In this document: positions 14,178-21,889 of the stretch, piece after piece
How the letters are laid out: the number at the start of each line of letters is the position of its first letter
Numbering within the stretch: position 1 is the stretch's first letter
From: an uncultured Chryseobacterium sp.
Lineage (GTDB): Bacteria > Bacteroidota > Bacteroidia > Flavobacteriales > Weeksellaceae
Length of the DNA stretch: 25,394 nt
Assembly (NCBI RefSeq): GCF_936933875.1
Contig: NZ_CAKZIK010000066.1
Span: 1 to 25,394 of the forward strand
Direction: 5' to 3'
Notes under the pieces: generated by a model
What the model saw: the letters and a program-made list of their open reading frames with translations, nothing else
What the model was told of the DNA's origin: nothing
Databases searched by the model: none
Program-made: the position numbers and the translations under genes

Positions 14178-14642
14178 TTAAAGGAACGGTTTCATTTCGT
14201 CTTCAATTTTCTTGCGTAAATCCATGAGCTTTATCGCATATTGCTCCATCTGTTTTTCTGCGTCGGTTTCGGGAACATATTTAAGAACCGGCATAGAATT
14301 TCCTTCGTCATCAACAGCTACAAAAACGATGATGCAGTGCGTTTTCTTCTCGAATTCCTTCCTTTTAATATTTCGTGAAAAAACATTGATGGCAATGTGC
14401 ATACTTGTATTTCCGGTGTAAATTACTTCAGCTTCCACTTTTACAATATGTCCAATTTTAATAGGTTCATAAAAACGAATTCCACCAACGTAAACGGTAA
14501 CACAATAACTGCTGCTCCAAGAACTTGCACACGCATAACCAGCTTGGTCAATCCATTTCATCACACTTCCGCCATGTACATTTCCGCCGTAGTTAACATC
14601 ACTCGGTTCCGAAATAAACTGAAAAACTGTTTTTGTCTGCAT
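14178..14642 (-). CDS. Acyl-CoA thioesterase, hotdog fold (YciA/ACOT type)
   Basis: The 154-residue enzyme hydrolyses acyl-CoA thioesters. The hotdog signature is GGNVHGGSVMKWIDQAGYACA (in pieces: NYGGNVHGGSVMKW 17-30, IDQAG 31-35), with the Asn-x-His-Gly-Gly turn and the conserved Asp32 in the helix. The strands VTVYVGGIRFYEPIKIGHIV and EVEAEVIYTGNTSM follow. The C-terminal helix (PETDAEKQMEQYAIKL...) is typical of the cytosolic ACOT branch. A longer start at 14660 lies inside the promoter box TAAATTTG, so ATG 14642 (MQTKTVF) is chosen. Transcribed alone. The natural acyl chain length cannot be read from sequence. Confidence 0.9.
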   Translation of the reverse strand: MQTKTVFQFISEPSDVNYGGNVHGGSVMKWIDQAGYACASSWSSSYCVTVYVGGIRFYEPIKIGHIVKVEAEVIYTGNTSMHIAINVFSRNIKRKEFEKKTHCIIVFVAVDDEGNSMPVLKYVPETDAEKQMEQYAIKLMDLRKKIEDEMKPFL

Positions 14643-14657
14643 AAATTTTCTTTTAAT

Positions 14658-14665
14658 CAAATTTA
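14658..14665 (-). promoter_or_regulatory. Promoter -7 box of thioesterase gene (TAAATTTG)
   Basis: Exact TAnnTTTG on the minus strand. Transcription should start near 14651, giving a leader of about 10 bases to ATG 14642 and excluding the ATG at 14660. Confidence 0.6.
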
Positions 14666-14804
14666 GTGTTTTAAATGAGAGAAAACTTAAATCATTAATT
14701 TTTAAGAGAGAAAATTATCAAAACTTTAACGGAAGATTAACACATTATTTTTTCTGAATTTTTTAATTTTATAAAAGAATATTAACACAAAAAATTATTA
14801 AAAA

Positions 14805-15263
14805 ATGGGTTTAGGATCATTTCTAAAAAACGTAGGTGCTAAAATTTTTGGTGGAGGAGAAACTCCGGAAGAACAGGCACAAAAAGTAAGAGATCACGTT
14901 GCAAAATATGGTTTCGATGTTTCCGGTTTAACATTTACCGTTGCTAATGATAAAGTAACAATTGCTGGTGAAGCCAAAAACTGGGAAGAAAAAAACAAAA
15001 TTTATGTGTCTGCAGGGAATGTAGAGGGTATTGACGGTGTTACAGACAACATGACTGTGAAACCAGCTCCAGTAGAGGTTGCTGCTCCTGCACAACCGGA
15101 AGCGAGATATTACACTGTTGAAAGTGGAGATTCTCTTTCGAAAATTGCTAAAGAAATGTACGGCGATATGAACCAGTACAACAAGATTTTTGAAGCTAAT
15201 AAACCAATGCTAAAAGATGCGGATGAAATTTATCCGGGTCAGGTTTTGGTTATTCCTAACTAA
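14805..15263 (+). CDS. BON-LysM protein (Kbp/YgaU-like)
   Basis: A 152-residue protein with a BON domain (about 25-87, with VTIAGEAKNWEEKNKI and GNVEGIDGVTDNM) and a C-terminal LysM domain (about 102-150: YYTVESGDSLSKIAKEMYGD, then YPGQVLVIPN), joined by a Pro/Ala linker (88-99). The same order and length as E. coli Kbp (YgaU), a cytosolic potassium-binding protein made under osmotic stress. The start MGLGSFLKNVGAKIFGGGE is also shared by that family. No signal peptide is seen, which fits the cytosol despite the LysM. TAATTTTA (14764-14771) is a near-consensus -7 box. A single gene with its own terminator. Confidence 0.9.
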   Translation: MGLGSFLKNVGAKIFGGGETPEEQAQKVRDHVAKYGFDVSGLTFTVANDKVTIAGEAKNWEEKNKIYVSAGNVEGIDGVTDNMTVKPAPVEVAAPAQPEARYYTVESGDSLSKIAKEMYGDMNQYNKIFEANKPMLKDADEIYPGQVLVIPN

Positions 15264-15281
15264 AAGTTAACAGATTAAATG

Positions 15282-15314
15282 AAAGCCGGTTCCTGAAAAG
15301 GACCGGTTTTTTGT
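15282..15314 (+). terminator. Terminator after BON-LysM gene
   Basis: AAAGCCGG..CC and GG.CCGGTTTT (15282-15308) form a bulged GC-rich stem with loop TGAAAA, followed by a T run. Confidence 0.75.
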
Positions 15315-15336
15315 TTTCTATGCTTAAATTTACCAC

Positions 15337-15690
15337 ATGAAAAAAGTATTTTATCTTAAAACCTGCGATACCTGTCTGAAAATTCTAAAACAGTTTGATT
15401 TATCTGATTGGGAGCTTCGCGAAATTAAAACCGAACCCATTACCAAAGAAGAATTGGCTGAAATGCACAAGAAAACCAAATCTTACGAAGCGCTTTTCAG
15501 TAAAAAATCCACACAGATTAAATCGAGAGGAATTGATGTGAAAAGTTTAAAAGAGAAAGACTTCAAAAAGCTTTTGCTCGACCACTATACTTTTCTGAAA
15601 AGACCTGTTTTCATAACAGATGAGGAAATTTTTGTTGGGAACGACAGGAAGAATGTTGCCGCTTTGCAGGAATTTTTTGCCGTAAAATAA
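15337..15690 (+). CDS. ArsC/Spx-like thioredoxin-fold protein
   Basis: A 117-residue member of the arsenate reductase ArsC/Spx/YffB family. It has the N-terminal motif KTCDTCLK with Cys10 and Cys13, a CxxC arrangement as in Spx rather than the single-Cys site of plasmid ArsC. The family helix is ITKEELAEMHKKTKSYEALFS (36-54, shown shortened), and the conserved LKRPVFI (87-93) carries Arg89. No ars genes are near, so arsenate reduction is doubtful; these chromosomal copies are often of unknown role. Its TAA overlaps the ATG of the following gene by one base, so the two are cotranscribed. Confidence 0.87.
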   Translation: MKKVFYLKTCDTCLKILKQFDLSDWELREIKTEPITKEELAEMHKKTKSYEALFSKKSTQIKSRGIDVKSLKEKDFKKLLLDHYTFLKRPVFITDEEIFVGNDRKNVAALQEFFAVK

Positions 15691-16028
15691 TGAAGATATT
15701 TACTTTTTTATTGATTCTTTTCTGGAGTGGAACTTTTGCTCAAACGGTGTATAGAACACCATCGGGTACGAAATTTCATTTAGCAAGTTGTAGAATGGTG
15801 AAGAATGTCTCCAATTCTTTAAGTGTTTCGAAAGCCAGAAGTATCGGACTTACTCCTTGCAGCATTTGTCATCCACCTTCCGGAACTGTTTACGGATTGA
15901 TTTCTCCAACAAAAAAAGTTCAGGGCACTAATGCAAAAAACCGTTGCAGAGGAACCACAAAAAAGGGTACACGGTGCAAACATTATACAGCAATAGGAAA
16001 TGATTACTGCTATCAGCATTTGAGGTAA
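15690..16028 (+). CDS. Secreted Cys-rich protein, DUF5763-like C-terminus
   Basis: A 112-residue exported protein with a signal peptide (1-17, cut after TFA). The mature part has two Cys-containing modules. The first, FHLASCRMVKN with SKARSIGLTPCSICHPP, resembles the short Ada/nuclease-associated motif placed after secreted nucleases. The second is a compact zinc-ribbon-like RCRGTTKKGTRCKHYTAIG.DYCYQH, which matches DUF5763. The Cys/His set (C, C, C, H) suggests metal binding or disulphides. It starts inside the stop codon of the ArsC-like gene. Function is unknown. Confidence 0.78.
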   Translation: MKIFTFLLILFWSGTFAQTVYRTPSGTKFHLASCRMVKNVSNSLSVSKARSIGLTPCSICHPPSGTVYGLISPTKKVQGTNAKNRCRGTTKKGTRCKHYTAIGNDYCYQHLR

Positions 16029-16066
16029 ATAATTTCGGGCGGCGCGAAGCGCCGCCCGAAATTATT
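16028..16066. terminator. Perfect 18-bp palindrome, bidirectional terminator
   Basis: AATAATTTCGGGCGGCGC (16028-16045), loop GAA, then its exact complement (16049-16066). It lies between convergent genes. The stem is very GC-rich against an AT-rich background, and no long T run follows, so it may also act as a decay block. Confidence 0.7.
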
Positions 16067-16092
16067 ATTCAGTAAAACCTATTCTAAAATTA

Positions 16093-17178
16093 TTATACGA
16101 ACGGCATTTTTACCACTTTCGCAGCAATATTCTTGTTTCTGATTTGGATAAAAATATCAGAACCTAATTTAAAGTTAGGTTTGTCCACATAAGCCATTCC
16201 GATTCCGATATTTTTCATAGGACTCATCGTTCCGGATGTTACTTTTCCAATCACATTGCCTTCCGCATCCACAACCGGATAATCATGTCTCGGGATCGCT
16301 CTTTCCTGCATTTCGAAACCAACCAATTTTCTAGTAATTCCTTCTTCTTTCTGCTTTGCAAAAAGTTCTTTATCCACAAAATCTTTTTCGAATTTGGTAA
16401 TCCAACCTAATCCGGCTTCAATAGGAGAAGTGGTGTCATCAATATCATTTCCGTAGAGACAGAATCCTTTTTCGAGTCTCAAAGTATCTCTTGAAGCCAA
16501 TCCGCAAGGAATTAAACCGTATTCCTCTCCGGCTTTTGTCAGTTCATTCCATAATTTTTCGGCACTTTCATTTCGGAAGTAAATTTCAAAACCGCCGCTT
16601 CCTGTATAGCCTGTGTTGGAAATAATGACGTCAGAAACTTCTGCAACAGAACCCACGGTGAAATGATAGTACGGAATTTCAGAAAGATTCGTATCCGTTA
16701 ATTTTTGAAGCGTTTCTGTAGCTTTCGGACCTTGAATGGCAATCAATGACATTTCATCCGAAGCATTCGTCATTTTCGCCCCAAATTTTTCATTGTATTT
16801 TGAAATATGATTCCAGTCTTTATCAATATTGGAAGCGTTGACCACCACAAAATATTTTTCGTCTTCCATTTTGTAAACAATTAAATCGTCAACAATTCCG
16901 CCGTTTCCGTTAGGAAGACATGAATATTGCGCTTTTCCGTTTTCAAGGGTATCAACATTGTTCGTCGTTACAAATTGCAGCAAATCTTTCGCTGAAGGAC
17001 CTTCAATGAAAAACTGTCCCATGTGCGAAACATCGAAAATTCCAACCTTTTCGCGTACTGCAAAATGTTCTTCGGTAACTCCTGTATATTGCACAGGCAT
17101 TTCGAAACCTGCAAAAGGCACCATTTTCGCACCTAACGAAACGTGTTTGTCGTATAAAGCTGTTCTTTTGTCGCTCAT
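16093..17178 (-). CDS. gcvT: Aminomethyltransferase, glycine cleavage T protein
   Basis: The 361-residue T protein releases ammonia and passes the C1 unit from the aminomethyl-lipoyl H protein to tetrahydrofolate. It shows MVPFAGFEMPVQY (19-31), FDVSHMGQ (48-55), the catalytic-Asp region GGIVDDLIVY (93-102), SNTGYTGSGGFEIY, the CGLASRDTLRLE stretch and the C-terminal RAIPRHDYPV with GKVTSGTMSP. All family blocks are present at normal length. ATG 17178 agrees with the family start (RTALYDKHVSLGAKMVPFAG). It lies 23 bp after idi on the same strand and is probably cotranscribed with it. The glycine cleavage gcvH and gcvP genes are not in the window. Confidence 0.96.
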   Translation of the reverse strand: MSDKRTALYDKHVSLGAKMVPFAGFEMPVQYTGVTEEHFAVREKVGIFDVSHMGQFFIEGPSAKDLLQFVTTNNVDTLENGKAQYSCLPNGNGGIVDDLIVYKMEDEKYFVVVNASNIDKDWNHISKYNEKFGAKMTNASDEMSLIAIQGPKATETLQKLTDTNLSEIPYYHFTVGSVAEVSDVIISNTGYTGSGGFEIYFRNESAEKLWNELTKAGEEYGLIPCGLASRDTLRLEKGFCLYGNDIDDTTSPIEAGLGWITKFEKDFVDKELFAKQKEEGITRKLVGFEMQERAIPRHDYPVVDAEGNVIGKVTSGTMSPMKNIGIGMAYVDKPNFKLGSDIFIQIRNKNIAAKVVKMPFV

Positions 17179-17201
17179 ATTTTTTTTACTTTTTATTGAT
17201 T

Positions 17202-17711
17202 TTAAAGGTGGTGTCTGTATTCTTCCAGAATAATTTTAAACCATTCTGTAAAGTTTTCAGGATTGTTTTTCATCTCTTTTTCGAGATTATCCATAGAAAT
17301 ATAACGCACTTCGGAAACTTCTTTTGGATTCAAATGAAATTCTCCCTCAAAATTTCCTGTGAATACGTGGTCGAGTTCGTGCTCCCAAAGATTTTGTCCA
17401 ACGTCTGCTTTGTAAATAAAATGGAATTTTTTGGTTAGTGTTGTTTGAATTCCGAGTTCTTCAGAAATTCTTCGGTTTGCACCTTCAAGATAAGTTTCGC
17501 CCGGTTTTGGATGAGAACAACAGGCATTAGTCCACTGATTGGGAGAATGGTATTTTCCGGCTGCGCGCTTCTGCAAAAGCATTTCGCCATTGGTATTAAA
17601 TAAAAAAACCGAAAAAGCACGGTGCAGAATTCCGTTTTGATGAGCCTGCATTTTTTCCATTAATCCCAGAACTTCGTCGTTTTCTGAAACCAATACCACG
17701 TTTTCTTCCAT
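17202..17711 (-). CDS. idi: Isopentenyl-diphosphate delta-isomerase, type I
   Basis: The 169-residue Nudix-fold enzyme interconverts IPP and DMAPP for isoprenoids (menaquinone side chain, carotenoids). The motifs are the catalytic Cys in TNACCSHPKPGE (61-72; Cys65 by alignment), the Nudix-like helix EGANRRISEELGI (76-88), and the second acid site WEHELDHVF (109-117, Glu110/Glu112). Metal-binding His25 and His30 lie in AHQNGILH. The start MEENVVLVSENDE aligns with the family N-terminus, so no shorter start is likely. A -7 box (TAAATTTG) ends only six bases before the ATG, implying a leaderless or near-leaderless mRNA. First gene of an idi-gcvT pair. Confidence 0.95.
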   Translation of the reverse strand: MEENVVLVSENDEVLGLMEKMQAHQNGILHRAFSVFLFNTNGEMLLQKRAAGKYHSPNQWTNACCSHPKPGETYLEGANRRISEELGIQTTLTKKFHFIYKADVGQNLWEHELDHVFTGNFEGEFHLNPKEVSEVRYISMDNLEKEMKNNPENFTEWFKIILEEYRHHL

Positions 17712-17717
17712 ATTTCA

Positions 17718-17725
17718 CAAATTTA
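17718..17725 (-). promoter_or_regulatory. Promoter -7 box of idi-gcvT (TAAATTTG)
   Basis: Exact TAnnTTTG on the minus strand, six bases before the idi ATG. No clear -33 element. Confidence 0.5.
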
Positions 17726-17852
17726 AGCTTTAAAAAAATAATGGTAAAATTTTTTGTGAAGCAGTTTCAAACGAATCATCAAATACTGTGGAATGGAATT
17801 TGGAAATCATACTTAACCAAAATTTAATGCGCTGTAAACCAATGAAAATTCG

Positions 17853-17860
17853 TAATTTTG
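17853..17860 (+). promoter_or_regulatory. Promoter -7 box of HAD-serA pair (TAATTTTG)
   Basis: Exact TAnnTTTG, 20 bases before the ATG at 17881. Confidence 0.6.
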
Positions 17861-17880
17861 CCACTTGAAAAAATGATGAA

Positions 17881-18282
17881 ATGGAACTAGAATATAAAGA
17901 TCATCTGAGCCCAATGTTGAAGGGTGGTGTGAAGAATTATTTAATTGATATCGATGGTACCATTACAGATGATGTACCTAATGAAGAACCGGAAAGAATG
18001 GTCACTTGTGAGCCTTATCCGGATGCGTTGGAAACTATTAACAGATGGTACGATCAGGGACACATTATTTGTTTTTTTACTTCCAGAACCGAAAATTTGA
18101 AGCAAATCACCATCGATTGGCTGGATAAAAACGGTTTTAAATACCACAGTGTTTTATGTGGAAAACCAAGAGGCGGAAATTATCACTGGATCGATAATCA
18201 TTTGGTAAAAGCAACAAGATATAAAGGAAAATTTACAGATATGGTGGAAAAACAAGTCACCATTGAAGTTTTTAAAGATTAA
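17881..18282 (+). CDS. HAD-like phosphatase of unknown substrate
   Basis: A small 133-residue HAD-superfamily protein without a cap domain. Motif I is LIDIDGTITDD (21-31, Asp23 and Asp25), motif II FFTSRTENLK (65-74), followed by CGKPRGGNYHWIDNH (93-107), which supplies the motif III Lys and motif IV Asp. In this phylum such proteins are often labelled phosphoheptose isomerase, which the motifs do not support; capsule-type or sugar phosphatase would fit better. Its stop is three bases before the serA start, so both form one unit. A link to phosphoserine hydrolysis (SerB role) is tempting but the sequence is not SerB-like. Start 17881 is preferred because the nearby ATGs at 17874/17877 are out of frame. 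Confidence 0.82.
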   Translation: MELEYKDHLSPMLKGGVKNYLIDIDGTITDDVPNEEPERMVTCEPYPDALETINRWYDQGHIICFFTSRTENLKQITIDWLDKNGFKYHSVLCGKPRGGNYHWIDNHLVKATRYKGKFTDMVEKQVTIEVFKD

Positions 18283-18285
18283 AAA

Positions 18286-19248
18286 ATGATGAAGATATTA
18301 GCGAATGACGGTTTAGACCAATCGGGAATTGATGCTCTGACAGCAAAAGGTTTTGAGGTAATTACAGATAAAGTTCCTCAGGAATTTTTAATTGATTTTA
18401 TCAACGAAAACCAAATCCGTACGATTTTGGTAAGAAGTGCAACTCAGGTTAGAAAAGAATTGATTGACGCCTGTCCTTCCATTGAAATTATTGGTAGAGG
18501 CGGCGTTGGTATGGATAATATTGATGTTGATTATGCACGTTCTAAAGGAATTCATGTCATCAATACCCCTTCTGCATCTTCAGAATCTGTGGCAGAATTG
18601 GTTTTTGCACATTTATTTTCCGGAGTGAGATTTTTGCAGGATTCTAACAGAAAAATGCCTGTAGTAGGCGATACTGAATTCGCAAAACTGAAAAAATCTT
18701 ACGAAAAAGGAATTGAACTTCGCGGTAAAACCATCGGAATTATCGGAATGGGACGCATTGGACAGGAAGTGGCAAGAATTGCACTTGGTTTGGGAATGCG
18801 CGTTATTGCAGCAGATAACAATGTTGGAAAAGCAAGCATCAAAGTAAAATTTTACAACAACCAATACATCAACGTAGATATTGAAACTGAACCTTTGGGA
18901 GATATTCTGAAGCATGCAGATTTCATTACGCTTCACGTTCCTGCCCAAAAAGAAGGATATATGATTGGCGCTCCGGAATTTGCGAAAATGAAAAATGGTG
19001 TTGCGATTGTGAACTGTTCCAGAGGTGGAGTTATCGACGAAAATGCTTTAATTGAAGCGTTGGATTCCGGCAAAGTTAAATTTGCAGGTTTGGATGTTTT
19101 CATGAACGAACCCACTCCGGCAAAAGAAATTTTAACACACGAAAAAATTTCCTTAACGCCTCACACAGGAGCTTCAACAGTGGAAGCACAGGATAGAATC
19201 GGTCTTTCTTTGGCAGACCAAATCTGTTCAATTCTTCAGATTCAATAA
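18286..19248 (+). CDS. serA: D-3-phosphoglycerate dehydrogenase (short form, no ACT domain)
   Basis: The 320-residue D-2-hydroxyacid dehydrogenase probably makes phosphohydroxypyruvate, the first step of serine synthesis. Visible are the substrate loop RSATQVRKELI (50-60) and GRGGVGMDNIDV (70-81), the NAD-binding GIIGMGRIGQ (151-160), the catalytic Arg246 in NCSRGGVIDE, Glu275 in DVFMNEP and His293 in LTPHTGAS. It ends without the ACT or ASB regulatory domain, so serine feedback is not expected. It starts with two Met codons; either could serve. Cotranscribed with the HAD-like gene three bases upstream, with a strong terminator after it. A different 2-hydroxyacid substrate is possible. Confidence 0.92.
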   Translation: MMKILANDGLDQSGIDALTAKGFEVITDKVPQEFLIDFINENQIRTILVRSATQVRKELIDACPSIEIIGRGGVGMDNIDVDYARSKGIHVINTPSASSESVAELVFAHLFSGVRFLQDSNRKMPVVGDTEFAKLKKSYEKGIELRGKTIGIIGMGRIGQEVARIALGLGMRVIAADNNVGKASIKVKFYNNQYINVDIETEPLGDILKHADFITLHVPAQKEGYMIGAPEFAKMKNGVAIVNCSRGGVIDENALIEALDSGKVKFAGLDVFMNEPTPAKEILTHEKISLTPHTGASTVEAQDRIGLSLADQICSILQIQ

Positions 19249-19271
19249 GAAACTATTTTACTCCAAATATG

Positions 19272-19303
19272 AAAACTTCGCAGCTTTGCTGCGAAGTTTT
19301 TTT
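19272..19303 (+). terminator. Terminator after serA
   Basis: A perfect 13-bp stem, 19272-19284 with 19288-19300, loop TTT, running into T7. Confidence 0.88.
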
Positions 19304-19316
19304 GCAAAAATTTTGC

Positions 19317-19353
19317 AAAAAAAACCGGCGCGAACTTCGTTCGCGCCGGTTTT
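19317..19353 (-). terminator. Terminator after mscL
   Basis: A perfect 15-bp stem (19321-19335 with 19339-19353, loop TTC), GC-rich in the middle. On the minus strand it ends in eight T. It sits back to back with the serA terminator. Confidence 0.85.
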
Positions 19354-19375
19354 AGGTTTCTTAATCGAGAAGAGA

Positions 19376-19747
19376 TTATTTCTTTCTTAATTCATCTCTG
19401 ATTTCTGCTAACAAAACGTCAGTAGAAGATGGTCCTTCCGGAGCAACTTCAGCTGGTTTGTTTACTTTGTTAGCAGCTTTTACCAACCAGAACAACACCA
19501 TTGCAATGGCAAGGAAGCTTATAACAGCCGCAATAAATTTACCCCAAAAAACACCATTTACTGACCATTCAGCAATGTTGTCAACACCGGCAGCCTTCAA
19601 AGCTGGAGTTAATAAAAGTGGAGTAATTACATCTTCCACCAAAGAAGTTACGATTTTTCCAAAAGCGGCACCAATCATAACACCCACCGCTAAATCCATT
19701 ACATTCCCTTTGAATGCGAATTCTTTAAATTCTTTTACAAATCCCAT
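19376..19747 (-). CDS. mscL: Large-conductance mechanosensitive channel
   Basis: The 123-residue inner-membrane channel opens under high membrane tension to release solutes on hypo-osmotic shock. It has the amphipathic start KEFKEFAFKGNVMDLAVGVM and the pore-lining helix IGAAFGKIVTSLVEDVITPLL (both shortened where needed; about 1-20 and 25-45), a short periplasmic loop, the second membrane helix (about 68-90, FIAAVISFLAIAMVLFWLVK), and the C-terminal bundle VLLAEIRDELRKK. Length is normal. The promoter box TACTTTTG lies 31 bases upstream and a terminator follows. Confidence 0.97.
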   Translation of the reverse strand: MGFVKEFKEFAFKGNVMDLAVGVMIGAAFGKIVTSLVEDVITPLLLTPALKAAGVDNIAEWSVNGVFWGKFIAAVISFLAIAMVLFWLVKAANKVNKPAEVAPEGPSSTDVLLAEIRDELRKK

Positions 19748-19777
19748 AATTTTATGTTTTTATTTCTTTTAACACGA

Positions 19778-19785
19778 CAAAAGTA
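19778..19785 (-). promoter_or_regulatory. Promoter -7 box of mscL (TACTTTTG)
   Basis: Exact TAnnTTTG on the minus strand, about 30 bases before the ATG. Confidence 0.6.
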
Positions 19786-19908
19786 ATGAATATAAATAGA
19801 AAAACGTTTCATTTAGGCTAAAAATGAAAAAATTAACCCGCGTTCATTATTAATTTAAGAAAAAAATTAAGTGAAATAATAGTAACTTTAAATATCAATA
19901 AGGACTCG

Positions 19909-21414
19909 ATGAAAATCTTTTCTGCTTCGCAAATAAGAAGTTGTGACGCTTATACAATAAAACATAAACCGGTAGAATCTATTCAACTGATGGAGAGGGC
20001 TGCAAAAGTTTGTGTTGATTGGATGGTTGCTCACCTCAAAAATCATTCGGAAATTGCTGTTTTCTGCGGTTCGGGAAATAATGGTGGTGATGGATTTGCA
20101 ATTGCACGAATTCTTTATCAAAAAGGGTTTGACGTGAATGTTTTTATTGAATCCGAAAATCAGAAATTTTCTGATGATGCTTTACATAACTTCGAGAGAG
20201 TCAAGGAGATTTCGGGAATTGATGTATTGTCTTTGGAAGATGCATTTAATTATAGCTTTAAAGAAAATACGGTGATTGTTGATGCTTTGCTGGGTTCCGG
20301 TTTAAACCGTAAAATTGAGGGTAAAATTAGAGATGTCATTTTGTTTTTAAATGATCTTCCATTTCAAAAAATTGCCATTGATATTCCTTCCGGACTTTAT
20401 TCAGATGATATCTTTGAAAAAGATTCAGTTGTTTTTCAAGCCGAAGATACTTTGAGTTTTCAGTTTTGGAAAAAGGCATTTCTTCATCCCGAAACCGGAA
20501 AATTCTGCGGTGAAGTTCATATTCTCGATATTGGCTTGAACAAGGAATATATTGAAGAAACTTCAACGAATGATTTCGTAATTGATGAAGAAATGATTCA
20601 TCAAATATTCCAGCCAAGACAAAATTTTTCGCACAAAGGAACTTACGGAAAATGTGTAATTATTGGTGGAAGTTTTGGCAAAATGGGAGCTTCGGTTTTA
20701 GCAACAAAATCTGCCTTAAAAACAGGAAGCGGACTTACTTTTTCATTAGCTCCGAAATGCGGCTATGAAATTTTGCAGACGACCTGTCCTGAAGCGATGT
20801 ATTTGTATGGAGGTGAAGATTATATTTCCAGTTTTGAAGTTCCCAATGATGCTGTTTGTGGAATTGGACCAGGTTTAGGAACTGATCCCGAAACAGAAGA
20901 ATATTTCATTGATTTTTTGAACAACTATAAAAAACCTTTGGTTCTCGACGCAGATACGTTGAATATAATTTCCAAAGATTCAGAATATTTAAAGCTGATT
21001 CCCCAAAACTCAATTATAACACCACATCCGAAAGAATTTGAAAGACTTTTCAGTACCTCTGAAAATTCGTTTGAAAGACTTGAACTGGCAAAACAGAAAG
21101 CTTCAGAACTGAAAATTTTTATTGTTCTGAAAGACCATCATACTCAAATCATCACTCCCGAAAAAGAAGTTTTCTATAATATCACGGGAAATTCCGGAAT
21201 GGCAAAAGGAGGAAGCGGTGATGTTTTAACCGGAATGATTACTTCGCTTTTAGCTCAAAAATATTCTTCGAAAAATGCAGCAATTTTCGGAGTTTGGTTG
21301 CATGGAAAAGCCGGAGATTTTGCAGCTGAAAAACATTCGAAAGAAGCGATGCTTCCATCAGATTTAATTGATGAAATTGGGAATGTTTTTAAAATTTTAA
21401 ATAAGCAGGCTTAA
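19909..21414 (+). CDS. nnr: Bifunctional NAD(P)H-hydrate epimerase/dehydratase
   Basis: The 501-residue repair enzyme restores NAD(P)H from its damaged hydrates. The N-terminal YjeF_N epimerase domain (about 1-220) shows GSGNNGGDGFAIAR (54-67) and VDALLGSGLNR (124-134). The C-terminal ribokinase-like dehydratase (about 225-500) shows KGTYGKCVIIGGSFGKMGAS (243-262), GIGPGLGTD (318-326), LDADTLN (346-352) and the ADP-binding NSGMAKGGSGDVLTG (428-442) with catalytic Asp438. Dehydratases of this type use ATP or ADP. Full length, no defects. A near-consensus -7 box (TAACTTTA, 19883-19890) lies 19 bases upstream. Its stop overlaps the stop of the convergent Mpo1-like gene within one TTAA. Confidence 0.96.
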   Translation: MKIFSASQIRSCDAYTIKHKPVESIQLMERAAKVCVDWMVAHLKNHSEIAVFCGSGNNGGDGFAIARILYQKGFDVNVFIESENQKFSDDALHNFERVKEISGIDVLSLEDAFNYSFKENTVIVDALLGSGLNRKIEGKIRDVILFLNDLPFQKIAIDIPSGLYSDDIFEKDSVVFQAEDTLSFQFWKKAFLHPETGKFCGEVHILDIGLNKEYIEETSTNDFVIDEEMIHQIFQPRQNFSHKGTYGKCVIIGGSFGKMGASVLATKSALKTGSGLTFSLAPKCGYEILQTTCPEAMYLYGGEDYISSFEVPNDAVCGIGPGLGTDPETEEYFIDFLNNYKKPLVLDADTLNIISKDSEYLKLIPQNSIITPHPKEFERLFSTSENSFERLELAKQKASELKIFIVLKDHHTQIITPEKEVFYNITGNSGMAKGGSGDVLTGMITSLLAQKYSSKNAAIFGVWLHGKAGDFAAEKHSKEAMLPSDLIDEIGNVFKILNKQA

Positions 21415-21884
21415 TATTTCAGACCAAGTTTTTTCAAAATAAAATGCAGCAACCAAATTGGACCAATCAACAAAAACTGTAAATCTTTCAGGAAGGATGG
21501 TTTTTTGCCTTCAATTTTATGTCCGTAAAACTGTCCAATCCAGGCCAAAACAAAAATTCCGATGTAAATCCAATGCGAAATTCCCTTAAAATGAATGTTG
21601 ATGGCGTAAGCGAAATGTTCCAGCAAAAGCATAACGAAAACCATAATCAGTCCAATTCTCCATGACAAACTGAAATAATACACCGAAACTAAAGCGATGA
21701 TAATTAAACTTGCCAAGCTGATGCAACCATAATAAGGAGCGCAGAAATGTGGCGCCGGAATTAATGACAGCAATCCTAAAATGCTGAAGAAAATGAGCGG
21801 AACGCAAATCCAGTGGATGGTTTTGTTGGTGTGGTTCTGATGGCTTTCAGAATATTCTGCAAAAAATTGGTCTATTCTTCTCAT
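21411..21884 (-). CDS. Mpo1-like (DUF962) membrane protein
   Basis: A 157-residue integral membrane protein of the DUF962 family with about four helices. The family pattern is clear: FAEYSESHQNHTNKTIHW (8-25), then ICVPLIFFS, LEHFAYAINIHF in the middle, and WIGQFYGHKIEGKKPSFL with LIGPIWLLHF near the end. The conserved His residues are the iron ligands in yeast Mpo1, a dioxygenase in phytosphingosine breakdown. Chryseobacterium relatives make sphingolipids, so a lipid role is possible but not shown. An ATG seven codons upstream (21905) would overlap the preceding gene; MRRIDQFF at 21884, six bases after that stop, fits the family start. Probably cotranscribed with the gene at 21890-22462. Confidence 0.87.
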   Translation of the reverse strand: MRRIDQFFAEYSESHQNHTNKTIHWICVPLIFFSILGLLSLIPAPHFCAPYYGCISLASLIIIALVSVYYFSLSWRIGLIMVFVMLLLEHFAYAINIHFKGISHWIYIGIFVLAWIGQFYGHKIEGKKPSFLKDLQFLLIGPIWLLHFILKKLGLKY

Positions 21885-21889
21885 CGTTT

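Noticed and set aside
15337..15690. Arsenic resistance operon
   Set aside because: Only an ArsC/Spx-like gene is present; no arsR, arsB or acr3 nearby.
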